In this document: one piece after another, positions 32,670-40,679 of the stretch | How positions within the stretch are numbered: position 1 is the stretch's first letter | How the letters are laid out: the number at the start of each line of letters is the position of its first letter | NCBI RefSeq assembly: GCF_000812465.1 | Contig: NZ_JWMA01000021.1 | Location: 1 to 49,491 of the forward strand | DNA from: Cupriavidus sp. IDO | GTDB taxonomy: Bacteria; Pseudomonadota; Gammaproteobacteria; Burkholderiales; Burkholderiaceae | DNA: 49,491 bases | Direction: 5' to 3' | Position numbers and translations under genes: made by a program | Notes under the pieces: generated by a model | Databases searched by the model: none | The model's input: the letters and a program-made list of their open reading frames with translations, nothing else | What the model was told of the DNA's origin: nothing

Positions 32670-35600
32670 ATGAACCAGCGCGCAAACGAAAACCACTTTC
32701 TTACCGATGAAAGCTACCGACTGGAGGATCGCTATCTGCGCGCTTCCGGGCGGGTGTTCCTCACGGGGACACAGGCGCTGGTGCGCATCCTGCTCGAACA
32801 AGCCCGTGCCGACCGCGTTGCCCGGTTGCGCACGGGTGGTCTGGTTTCTGGCTATCGTGGATCACCGCTTGGCGGTCTGGATCAAGAGTTGTGGCGACAG
32901 CGAAAGATGCTCGCCGAGCATGATATTCGCTTCGAACCCGGATTGAACGAGGATCTGGGGGCAACGATGCTGTGGGGAGCACAGCAGATTGATGCCTTTC
33001 CAGGGAAGCGAGTCGAGGGCGTGTTCTCGATGTGGTACGGCAAGGGGCCGGGCGTTGACCGGACCGGCGACGTATTCCGCAATGCCAATATCCTCGGTAC
33101 GTCGCGCCACGGCGGCGTGCTGGCGGTGGCGGGGGATGACCACGCGGCGCAGTCTTCGATGTTCCCGCATCAGACCGACCACGTGTTCGAAGGGGCGATG
33201 ATGCCCATTCTGTTTCCGTCTTCCGTGGAGGAGTACGTCGAGTTCGGCCTGTTTGGCTATGCACTCTCACGCTTTTCCGGATTGTGGGTCGCATTCAAGG
33301 CAATTACCGAGACCGTGGAGAGTGGCAGGTCGATGACGCTGCCTGGCGCGGGCTTGCACGGCGGCTTTGCCGTTCCGACCGATATCGAGATTCCCGAGCG
33401 AGGTTTCGGTCTCGATACGGCTATACGGTGGCCGCAGCAGCGTGCCGAATTGGAGCGGCGCCTGATCGAGGAACGGTTGCCCGCGGCGCTTGCCTTTGCC
33501 CGTGCCAATCCGATTGATCGCACGCTGGTACGGCCGGCAAGCGCCAGGGTCGGGATCATCACCGTGGGCAAGGCTCACCTCGATGTGATGGCGGCGCTGC
33601 GGCGCCTCGATCTGGATACGATCGCGCTGGAATCCCTCGGTATCGGCGTCTATAAGGTCGGCATGTCCTGGCCGCTGGAAGGGCAAGGGGTGGAGCGCTT
33701 TTGCGCGGGCATGCAGGCGCTCATCGTAGTAGAAGAAAAGCGCAGTATGGTCGAGCAGCAGATCCAGGCGTTGCTGTACAACCACCGGCCGGAAGACCGT
33801 CCCGCCGTGTACGGCAAGCATGGACCTGACGGTGAAACATGGTTGCCTGCAACGATGGAGTTTTCTCCCGAGCAGGTGGCGGGCGTCCTTGGCCGGTTCT
33901 TCGGCGCTCAGGGCGTTGTTGTTGCAGAGGCGCGTGGGACGCAGCGTGCCGGCGCTGAAGCGGGCGCCGGTTCACGGATGATTCCAATTCATGCGGCGGA
34001 GCCGGTCCTGTCGCGCAAGCCGTTCTTCTGTTCCGGCTGCCCGCATAACAGCTCCACGCGCCTGCCAGACGGTTCGTATGCTGCGGCCGGCATCGGATGC
34101 CACATCATGGCGCTGGGGCAGCGCGAGCGAACCGCTACCTTCTGTCAGATGGGTGGCGAGGGCGTGCAGTGGGTCGGTCTTTCGAGCTTCTCCACCATGC
34201 CACATCTGTTCGTTAACCTGGGCGACGGGACCTACCAGCATTCGGGCAGCCTGGCAATTCGGCAGGCCGTGGCGGCTCGGACCGCCGTGACCTACAAGAT
34301 CCTCTTCAATGATGCGGTCGCGATGACCGGCGGGCAGCCGACCGAAGGGGGCCTGACAGTATCGAAGGTCGCCGCGCAGCTCGTGGCCGAAGGAGTGAGA
34401 GAGATCGTGGTGGTCTCGGAGGAACCCGCGCGGTATCGCTCGACGGGCGAGATGCCCGCCAGTGTGGCTGTGGTGGACCGCAGCGAACTTGATACCGTTC
34501 AGATGCGTCTGCGTGAATACCGCGGCGTCTCAGCCATCATCTATGACCAGACGTGTGCCGCCGAGAAGCGACGCCGGCGCAAGCGCGGTTCGCTGGCAAC
34601 GCCCAAGCGGCACATCGCTATCCATCCTGTCGTGTGCGAGGGCTGTGGAGACTGCTCGGCACGCTCCGGTTGTATTGCCGTCGAGCCGCTGGAGACGGAG
34701 CTTGGCCGCAAGCGCGCTGTCAACCAGTCGGCCTGCAACAAGGACATGACCTGCGTGCAAGGTTACTGCCCCAGCTTTGTGACCATCGAGGGGGAGCGGC
34801 AAAGCGCGGTGCAATCGGGCACGCTGCAGCGTCTGGAAGCCGAGTGGCAGCTTACTTTGCCGCCGCCCGCAACAACGTCGCCCGAATTGCTGCAGCACTG
34901 TGGGGTACTTGTGGCAGGGATCGGCGGGACCGGGATCGTCACCGTCGGCGCGATCCTCGCCATGGCGGCTCATCTGGAAGGCCGTGGCGCCTCGTCGCTC
35001 GATTTCACCGGTCTGGCCCAGAAGAATGGGGCGGTTGTCAGCCACATTCAGCTGGCCCAGTCGCCTGACCACATTGCCACGGCACGCATCGAGCCGAAGA
35101 GCGCCAACCTTTTGCTTGGCTGCGATGCTGTGGTGGCGGCCTCTCCAGACGTGCTGGCAAGGCTTCGTCCAGGCTCGGCGCATGCTGTGGTGGAAACCGC
35201 AATGACACCGACCGCGGATTTTGTCGGCGATGGCGATATGCAGATTTCACTGCCGGCCCACCGGCATGCAATTGAACGTGTCGTTGGTGAGGGCATGGCG
35301 GAATTCCATGGCTGGAGCGCTGCGGCGCAGACGATTTTCGGCGACACCTTCGCGGCTAACCTGATGTTGGTAGGCCATGCCTTCCAGCGCGGTTGGCTGC
35401 CGGTTTCGGAGATCGCGATCCTGCGTGCCATTGAACTCAATGGCGCTGCTGTCGAGGCCAACCGGCGGGCATTCCTGTGGGGCCGGATTCTGGCCCACGA
35501 CCCGATGGCATTGCACAAGGCAGGGCAAGCCGCCGCTGCGGCGAGCGAGCCGTTCACCATCGGGGGATTCGTCAGCGCACGCGCACAAGACCTTGGTGCC

Positions 35601-36194
35601 TACCAGAATGCCGCATATGGCCGGCGCTACGCCGTCCTGGTGGACCGTGTCGCCCGTGCGGAAGGTCGCATCTCGGGCGCGCCGGGCGTGTTGACGGAAG
35701 CTGTCGCACGCAACTACTTCAAGGTCCTCGCCTACAAAGATGAGTATGAAGTGGCGCGCCTTCACATCGACCCTCTGGCGTCGCGAGCCCTGATGCAGGG
35801 CTTTGCACCCGGAGCGAAGCGTGTCTTTCATATGGCTCCTCCGATACTGGCGCGAGCGGGCAGTCCCGGTGGAATGCGTCGCAAGATTGCCTTGAAGGGC
35901 TGGTTCATCGTGCCGCTGATGCATGTGCTGCGGCACGGCAAGGTACTGCGTGGAACGGCGCTCGATCCTTTCGGTCTGCAGGCCGATCGTCAGCTGGAGC
36001 GTCGGCTGATTATCGAATTCGAGCGCGATGTCGATGCGGTTCTCGAACGACTGTCATTGAAGACCATGGATGACGCTGTCGCGCTGGTTCGGTTGTACGA
36101 GAAGGTCCGGGGATTTGGGCACATCAAAATGCGTCATTTCGAAGAGGCGAGGCCGGAGTTCGAACGACTTCGCGAGAAGATTCGGGCGCAGTGA
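32670..36194 (+). CDS. Fused indolepyruvate ferredoxin oxidoreductase (IorA-IorB type)
   Basis: A 1174-residue single-chain enzyme. It oxidatively decarboxylates aryl- or branched-chain 2-oxo acids to acyl-CoA, reducing a ferredoxin or similar carrier. The N-terminal half has pyrimidine-binding features (LVSGYRGSPLGGLDQEL near residue 57, EDLGATMLWGAQ). The thiamine-diphosphate domain has GCHIMALGQ and LGDGTYQHSGSLA (about 516). A cysteine cluster, CEGCGDCSARSGC near residue 655 with CNKDMTCVQGYC, should hold an FeS centre. The gamma/IorB-like domain starts near 745 (LVAGIGGTGIVTVG). The Leu/Phe-type dehydrogenase gene follows by 67 bp. CACGGAGG precedes the start. Confidence 0.9.
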   Translation: MNQRANENHFLTDESYRLEDRYLRASGRVFLTGTQALVRILLEQARADRVARLRTGGLVSGYRGSPLGGLDQELWRQRKMLAEHDIRFEPGLNEDLGATMLWGAQQIDAFPGKRVEGVFSMWYGKGPGVDRTGDVFRNANILGTSRHGGVLAVAGDDHAAQSSMFPHQTDHVFEGAMMPILFPSSVEEYVEFGLFGYALSRFSGLWVAFKAITETVESGRSMTLPGAGLHGGFAVPTDIEIPERGFGLDTAIRWPQQRAELERRLIEERLPAALAFARANPIDRTLVRPASARVGIITVGKAHLDVMAALRRLDLDTIALESLGIGVYKVGMSWPLEGQGVERFCAGMQALIVVEEKRSMVEQQIQALLYNHRPEDRPAVYGKHGPDGETWLPATMEFSPEQVAGVLGRFFGAQGVVVAEARGTQRAGAEAGAGSRMIPIHAAEPVLSRKPFFCSGCPHNSSTRLPDGSYAAAGIGCHIMALGQRERTATFCQMGGEGVQWVGLSSFSTMPHLFVNLGDGTYQHSGSLAIRQAVAARTAVTYKILFNDAVAMTGGQPTEGGLTVSKVAAQLVAEGVREIVVVSEEPARYRSTGEMPASVAVVDRSELDTVQMRLREYRGVSAIIYDQTCAAEKRRRRKRGSLATPKRHIAIHPVVCEGCGDCSARSGCIAVEPLETELGRKRAVNQSACNKDMTCVQGYCPSFVTIEGERQSAVQSGTLQRLEAEWQLTLPPPATTSPELLQHCGVLVAGIGGTGIVTVGAILAMAAHLEGRGASSLDFTGLAQKNGAVVSHIQLAQSPDHIATARIEPKSANLLLGCDAVVAASPDVLARLRPGSAHAVVETAMTPTADFVGDGDMQISLPAHRHAIERVVGEGMAEFHGWSAAAQTIFGDTFAANLMLVGHAFQRGWLPVSEIAILRAIELNGAAVEANRRAFLWGRILAHDPMALHKAGQAAAAASEPFTIGGFVSARAQDLGAYQNAAYGRRYAVLVDRVARAEGRISGAPGVLTEAVARNYFKVLAYKDEYEVARLHIDPLASRALMQGFAPGAKRVFHMAPPILARAGSPGGMRRKIALKGWFIVPLMHVLRHGKVLRGTALDPFGLQADRQLERRLIIEFERDVDAVLERLSLKTMDDAVALVRLYEKVRGFGHIKMRHFEEARPEFERLREKIRAQ

Positions 36195-36261
36195 CAGATG
36201 ACGCAATCATGCGTGGCGGCTTCGGTCGGCACTATTTCTATGGCACTTACCACTTTTCCCA

Positions 36262-37347
36262 ATGAACGCATACGGAGTTTCAGGCGCGGATGATCATTCC
36301 GTGAGCCTTTTTGGCCTGGGCGGCACCACGCCCCATGAGCGCGTCACGTTGGTCACGGATGAGAAGTCCGGACTACGGGCCATCATTGCCATCCATAGCA
36401 CGGCGCGCGGTCCGGCCTTCGGAGGATGCCGCTACTGGAGCTATGGGTCGGACCTTGCAGCCATGGAAGATGCCTTGCGCCTGTCGCGGGGAATGAGCTT
36501 GAAGAACGCGATGGCGGATCTTCCGTTTGGCGGAGGGAAGGCCGTCATCATGCGCGGAGATCGGCAGCATGAGCGCAAGGCCATGTACCAGGCCTTCGGC
36601 CGGGCGGTGCAAGCCCTGGCCGGCAGCTATATCACTGGGGAAGATGTCGGCACATCGGTGGCGGATATGCTTTCGGTGCGCGAAGTCACGCCTTATGCGG
36701 CGGGTATTCCGCGCGCAAACGGCTTCGGTGGCAATCCTTCTCCAAAGACGGCCCTGGGGGTATTTGCCGCCATCGAACGTGGCGCGTTGCATGTGTTCGG
36801 CGCTCGGCAGCTGAAGGGCCTCCGCGTCGCGGTGCAGGGTCTTGGCGCAGTAGGCTGGGCGCTGGCCGAGCGCCTTGACCGCGCGGGCTGCAAGCTGGTG
36901 GTTGCCGATATTGAAGCCACCCGCACCGCCGCGGCAAGTCGTGCATTCGACGCCACCGTCGTTGCGGTGGACGATATCGCCGCGCAGGATGTCGACATCC
37001 TGGCACCCTGCGCGTTGGGCGCGACGCTGGATCGGCACAGCATTCCTGCCCTGCGTGCGCGTTTGGTAGCAGGGGCGGCCAACAACCAGTTGGCCACGGA
37101 TGCCGATGGCGACGCCTTGCATCAGCGTGGCATCGCCTATCTGCCCGACTATCTCGTGAACGCGGGCGGAATTATCAGCTGCGTCCGTGAATACGAGGGC
37201 GGCTTTGCTGAATCGGATGTGGATGCTGAGGTGCTGCGCATCGCCGATCGGGTAGAGTCGTTGTTCGTTCGCGCCCGCGATACGGCCGAGCCCCTGTCGC
37301 GTGCAGCCGACCGTTGGGCGCTGGAGAAACTCGCTGGCGTATCCTGA
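36262..37347 (+). CDS. Glu/Leu/Phe/Val dehydrogenase family protein
   Basis: A 361-residue NAD-dependent amino acid dehydrogenase. It deaminates an amino acid to its 2-oxo acid, the substrate of the enzyme encoded upstream. LSRGMSLKNAMADLPFGGGK (about residues 72-91) contains the substrate-binding lysine and the glycine-rich loop with the second lysine; TGEDVGTS and the Rossmann motif VAVQGLGAVGWALAE follow, and LPDYLVNAGGIISC is near the end. The length fits the leucine/phenylalanine dehydrogenase group, not the longer glutamate dehydrogenases. No clear ribosome site precedes the ATG, so the start is uncertain. Confidence 0.85.
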   Translation: MNAYGVSGADDHSVSLFGLGGTTPHERVTLVTDEKSGLRAIIAIHSTARGPAFGGCRYWSYGSDLAAMEDALRLSRGMSLKNAMADLPFGGGKAVIMRGDRQHERKAMYQAFGRAVQALAGSYITGEDVGTSVADMLSVREVTPYAAGIPRANGFGGNPSPKTALGVFAAIERGALHVFGARQLKGLRVAVQGLGAVGWALAERLDRAGCKLVVADIEATRTAAASRAFDATVVAVDDIAAQDVDILAPCALGATLDRHSIPALRARLVAGAANNQLATDADGDALHQRGIAYLPDYLVNAGGIISCVREYEGGFAESDVDAEVLRIADRVESLFVRARDTAEPLSRAADRWALEKLAGVS

Positions 37348-37365
37348 GCCATTGCTCCTGTGGCA

Positions 37366-37380
37366 ATTCGACAGTCGAAT
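37366..37380. promoter_or_regulatory. ATTCGAC-A-GTCGAAT dyad upstream of gntR
   Basis: A perfect 7-bp inverted repeat with a one-base centre, directly after the dehydrogenase gene. It overlaps the putative -35 box TCGACA of the gntR promoter. It could be a binding site for another regulator. Confidence 0.4.
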
Positions 37381-37406
37381 GTTGGATCGCCTATAATTGT
37401 GATCAC
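37368..37406 (+). promoter_or_regulatory. gntR promoter with operator 3
   Basis: TCGACA (37368-37373) and TATAAT (37392-37397) are 18 bp apart. The operator TTGTGATCACAGAT (37398-37411) begins right after the -10 box. Read on the other strand it is ATCTGTGATCACAA, sharing ATCTGTGATCAC with operator 2. Binding would block transcription initiation and make gntR self-regulated. Confidence 0.65.
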
Positions 37407-37464
37407 AGATAAGCCCTAAAAGCGCATTCGACACGAACGATGCCGTTTTTGGGGCGCTTCTACT

Positions 37465-37476
37465 ATCAGAGATCAC
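37465..37476 (+). promoter_or_regulatory. Operator 4, at the gntR ribosome site
   Basis: ATCAGAGATCAC differs from operator 1 (ATCAGTGATCAC) by one base. It ends directly before the AGGAG ribosome site (37477-37481) of gntR, 66 bp downstream of operator 3. A second site here suggests cooperative or roadblock autoregulation. Confidence 0.5.
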
Positions 37477-37487
37477 AGGAGCATCCA

Positions 37488-38288
37488 ATGGGCGGGCTGG
37501 GCGAACAGGGGCGCCAGGACAAGGACGGGTTCGACGACGACGGTCCGGCGGTTTCCCGGCTGACCAACGTTGCGCTTCGCGAACGCGCTTATACCGAACT
37601 GGCCAACGCATTGCGAGCAGGGCGTTTTTCTCCGGGGAGCCCGGTAACCATTCGCGGTCTTGCCGCCTTGCTCGGCACCAGCACAATGCCGGTCCGCGAA
37701 GCCGTAAGCCGCCTGGTGACCGAGGGCGCCCTGGAACTGCTGCCGAATCGGACGCTGCGTGTCCCAGATGTGTCGATGGAGCGCCTGGACGATCTCATCG
37801 ACACGCGTGCCACGCTCGAGGGGCGCGCTGCGTGGCTGGCCGCCGAGCGCATGACGCAGGCAGACTTCTCCCTGATCAAAGCTGCGGCGGAAGACTACAG
37901 TCATGCTGTGGACGCTGGCGATGTGCCGGCCGCGGTCGCGGCAAACGAGCAACTGCACTTTACGATCTACCGGGCCTCGCGTTCGGAGTTGCTGGTCTCG
38001 ATCATTGAAATGCTCTGGCTGCAGAGCGGGCCCTACATTGCGGCTGTCATGAAGCAGATGCAGTCGACCCGCGAGATCCTGCATGACCGGGGCATCATGC
38101 ACCACTTCAATATTCTGGCCGCGCTTGCAAAGCGCGATCCGCAAGCATCCAGCGACGCGGTGCAGTCCGATATCCTCGATGCGGCCAAGTGGTACAAGAC
38201 GCAGATCTTCGCTGCGGACGGTACGCCGATCCTGGTGCCTGCCGCAGAGCGAAAGCGCCGGGGCAGGGCCCCGGCGACGACGGAGTAA
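37488..38288 (+). CDS. GntR-family regulator with FCD domain
   Basis: A 266-residue regulator. The winged helix (about residues 25-95) contains LRERAYTELANALRAGRFSP, VTIRGLAALLGTSTMPVREA and VSRLVTEGALELLPNRTLRV; the C-terminal all-helical FCD domain starts near LDDLIDTRATLEGRAAWLAA and includes ANEQLHFTIYRAS. FCD regulators bind short dyads of the TNGT-N-ACNA type and are usually released by an acid ligand. Six GTGATCAC-type sites lie at the promoters around this gene, so it is the best candidate for controlling them. AGGAG six nucleotides upstream selects the ATG at 37488 rather than 37440. Confidence 0.88.
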   Translation: MGGLGEQGRQDKDGFDDDGPAVSRLTNVALRERAYTELANALRAGRFSPGSPVTIRGLAALLGTSTMPVREAVSRLVTEGALELLPNRTLRVPDVSMERLDDLIDTRATLEGRAAWLAAERMTQADFSLIKAAAEDYSHAVDAGDVPAAVAANEQLHFTIYRASRSELLVSIIEMLWLQSGPYIAAVMKQMQSTREILHDRGIMHHFNILAALAKRDPQASSDAVQSDILDAAKWYKTQIFAADGTPILVPAAERKRRGRAPATTE

Positions 38289-38313
38289 TACGCTGGCATC
38301 ATCCACAGGCATG

Positions 38314-38343
38314 GCGAGGGCCAAGTTGCCTGCCAGCCCTCGC
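38314..38343. terminator. Hairpin between convergent gntR and carbonic-anhydrase-like genes
   Basis: GCGAGGG (38314-38320) pairs with CCCTCGC (38337-38343) across a 16-nt loop in the 60-bp gap between two convergent stops. It probably ends transcription from both sides; there is no T-run. Confidence 0.45.
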
Positions 38344-38348
38344 GGGTC

Positions 38349-38870
38349 CTAAGAGGCCTGTTCCGCTTCCTGCAGGTAGGCCAGGCCAAGCTTAACGTAT
38401 TCATCGGCTGCCCAAGCCAGCTCGGCGACTTCCTCATCGGTCAACGTTCGCACGACCCGGCCTGGCATACCCATGACAAGGCTTCGCGGCGGGATGACTT
38501 TTCCGGGAGGAATCAGCGCACCGGCCCCGATCAGGGACTGTTTGCCGATCTGCGCCCCGTCCAGCACCGTGGCCCCGATTCCGATCAGGGCCCCATCCGC
38601 GACGCTGCATCCGTGCAGGCGAGCCTGATGGCCGACGCTTACGCCATCGCCAATAATGACGGGGTGCCCTGGGTCGGCATGCACGACAACGCCGTCCTGG
38701 AGGTTGGTCCGGGCGCCGATGGTAATTGGTTCCACGTCGGCACGCAGTACTGCGGAGAACCATATGGAACTGTTCTCTCCCAGTGTCACGGCGCCCACGA
38801 CAGTCGCATTGTCGGCAAGGAAGCAGGACTTGCCGATCGACGGTATCGATTTGCAAAAACGTACCCGCAT
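38349..38870 (-). CDS. Gamma-carbonic-anhydrase-like protein (left-handed beta helix)
   Basis: A 173-residue hexapeptide-repeat protein. The three histidines that bind metal in gamma-carbonic anhydrases are present: His64 (VVVHAD), His81 and His86 (VGHQARLHGC), the last two with the usual five-residue spacing. Repeats such as IGDGVSVGHQA, ADGALIGIGATVLDGAQIGK and QSLIGAGALIPPG form the helix. Its ATG overlaps the hyuB-type stop by one base (TGATG), so the two are translationally coupled. In an operon of two carboxylase-like subunits it may supply or channel bicarbonate; related PaaY/YrdA proteins have other or unknown roles. Confidence 0.85.
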   Translation of the reverse strand: MRVRFCKSIPSIGKSCFLADNATVVGAVTLGENSSIWFSAVLRADVEPITIGARTNLQDGVVVHADPGHPVIIGDGVSVGHQARLHGCSVADGALIGIGATVLDGAQIGKQSLIGAGALIPPGKVIPPRSLVMGMPGRVVRTLTDEEVAELAWAADEYVKLGLAYLQEAEQAS

Positions 38871-40666
38871 CACGCCGCCTTTCGTGTCGAGACTTCGTTA
38901 CGCAATCTCGCGGTCGCTGTACTATCCAGTGCGCCATCGTGGCTCACTACCACGGCATAGACGTCACGCGCACGCTCGATGCTTAAGTAACCCTCAGTCA
39001 CGTCCTTTCGAACCAGCTCGGGGTCTCGGGTATGCGGGTCGCCGTAGCCTCCGCCACCACAGGAATAGGACAGGATGGTCTCGCCGTCGCGCAGTGTGAT
39101 GACGCCGCCGGCCGGCAGGGCTTCGAGGCTGCCGGATCCCAGGCGTCGCCGCTGCCCGGAGTTAGCACCGGCGAGACCGCCACGGACGCCCTTGGGGCCG
39201 TTAACAGAGCCATCGCTGACGTAGCCTATATCCATTTCGCAACCGCGCGGGCCGAACTCGACAAACATGCTTCGCGCACCGTTGTGGCGTCCGGCTCCTT
39301 CGCTGTCGGGTACAAAGCTCCGAGAGCGAACAAACAGAGGGTGGCGCATTTCATCGAGTTCGACGCTGTCCTGGAAGCACAGGCCCGCGTTACCAACGTG
39401 TCCGATCGTCTGCCATGCGTCGGCCGTCGGCCCCGCAGCGCCGCCGGTGAAGCCAAGGAACAGCTGGTTGATGAAACGGTGACCCGTACTGGGGTCAATG
39501 CCCGAAATCACACCGATTGCCGGTGGGATCACGGCGCCGCATTCCGCCAGTCCGGCGCCATCTGCCATCTCGGCCACAGCGGTCTGCACGGCATTGGCGA
39601 CGCGGTCGGCCATATTCGTGGTGGCGACGGAACATGAGGTGGGATGCAGGGGGATGCCAACCACGCAGCCTTCGCGCAAACGAATATCGATACGGCGGAA
39701 GGACCCTGAGTTTTTGGGCACGGTGTGCTCGATACTGTTGAAGACGCCGACCATCGCAGCCGTCCGTGCGCACGCTTCGCTGAGATTGAGGCCACACGGC
39801 AGGCAATCCGGGTTGTCACGCAGATCCACCGTCACCTTGCCATTGGCGGCATCCACATCGATCTCAGCGCGGATCGTTACGCCTTCCTCCGACATGCCGG
39901 GGAATAGTGCGTCATGGGTGCTGGTGCCCGTCCCGCGCCCGGGAGTCAGGGACTGAATAGCGCTAATCATGCGCTGCTCGGAGTAATCCAGGTAGTCGAC
40001 TGCATACTGCTCCAGTCGGTCCCATCCGAGTTCTTCACCCAACGCCAGCAGCTCGCGCTCTCCAATGCGGGCGGCACCGACCATCGCGAGATAGTCGCCC
40101 CACCATTGTTCGGGCACGCGGATGCGCATTTTGCACATGCGCACAATATCGTCGATATTGCCATAGTCCTGCTGCACTTTGACTGCAGGGAAGATTAGAG
40201 CTCCCTCATGGTAGATGTCGCGGGCGCCTCCCATATACGTGGTTGGCTCCGAGTTGCCGCAGTCCGCCTGGTGCGCCTTGGCCACCACCGTGAAGCGGTG
40301 AGTGCCCTGGTCGTCGATCACCGGCACCAGGATTGTGTGGTCGGCCGGGTGAGAGCAGCCGTGATAGGGCGAATTGTGGAGGAACGCATCGCCACGGCGC
40401 AGCTCCGGGTGGAACTGCTTCATTGTCGCGCTCATCATGTCCGGACCGCTCAGCACATGGATGGGAAGACTTTCGGCGGCTGCGAGCAGTTGGCAATCCG
40501 CCGTGACGATGCAGCAGGAGAAGTCCCGTGCGATATTGAGCACGCCTGACCGACCACTGCGAAGCAATGTATTGGCCATCTTGCGGGCGACGCCTTCAAG
40601 CCGGTTGGTAATCAATGCGAGCTGGACGCCATCCGTGGCGGGACGCTCGATCGTGTCTCGTTGCAT
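38870..40666 (-). CDS. HyuB-type subunit (hydantoinase B / ketone carboxylase family)
   Basis: A 598-residue protein of the hydantoinase B/oxoprolinase family, also found as a subunit of acetone and acetophenone carboxylases. It has IARDFSCCIVTADCQLLAAA, HNSPYHGCSHPADHTILVPV, AKAHQADCGNSEPTTYMGGA, RMRIRVPEQWWGDYL-like and LRDNPDCLPCGLNLSEACAR segments. The SHPADHTILVPV and KAHQADCGNS motifs look, from memory, more like the ketone-carboxylase branch than like hydantoinases. CAGGAG before the ATG overlaps the hyuA-type stop (13-nt gap). Confidence 0.82.
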   Translation of the reverse strand: MQRDTIERPATDGVQLALITNRLEGVARKMANTLLRSGRSGVLNIARDFSCCIVTADCQLLAAAESLPIHVLSGPDMMSATMKQFHPELRRGDAFLHNSPYHGCSHPADHTILVPVIDDQGTHRFTVVAKAHQADCGNSEPTTYMGGARDIYHEGALIFPAVKVQQDYGNIDDIVRMCKMRIRVPEQWWGDYLAMVGAARIGERELLALGEELGWDRLEQYAVDYLDYSEQRMISAIQSLTPGRGTGTSTHDALFPGMSEEGVTIRAEIDVDAANGKVTVDLRDNPDCLPCGLNLSEACARTAAMVGVFNSIEHTVPKNSGSFRRIDIRLREGCVVGIPLHPTSCSVATTNMADRVANAVQTAVAEMADGAGLAECGAVIPPAIGVISGIDPSTGHRFINQLFLGFTGGAAGPTADAWQTIGHVGNAGLCFQDSVELDEMRHPLFVRSRSFVPDSEGAGRHNGARSMFVEFGPRGCEMDIGYVSDGSVNGPKGVRGGLAGANSGQRRRLGSGSLEALPAGGVITLRDGETILSYSCGGGGYGDPHTRDPELVRKDVTEGYLSIERARDVYAVVVSHDGALDSTATARLRNEVSTRKAA

Positions 40667-40679
40667 GAGTGGCTCCTGA

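Noticed and set aside
37440..37487. Earlier ATG for gntR
   Set aside because: No ribosome site; the added residues would cover operator 4, and AGGAG is correctly spaced for 37488.
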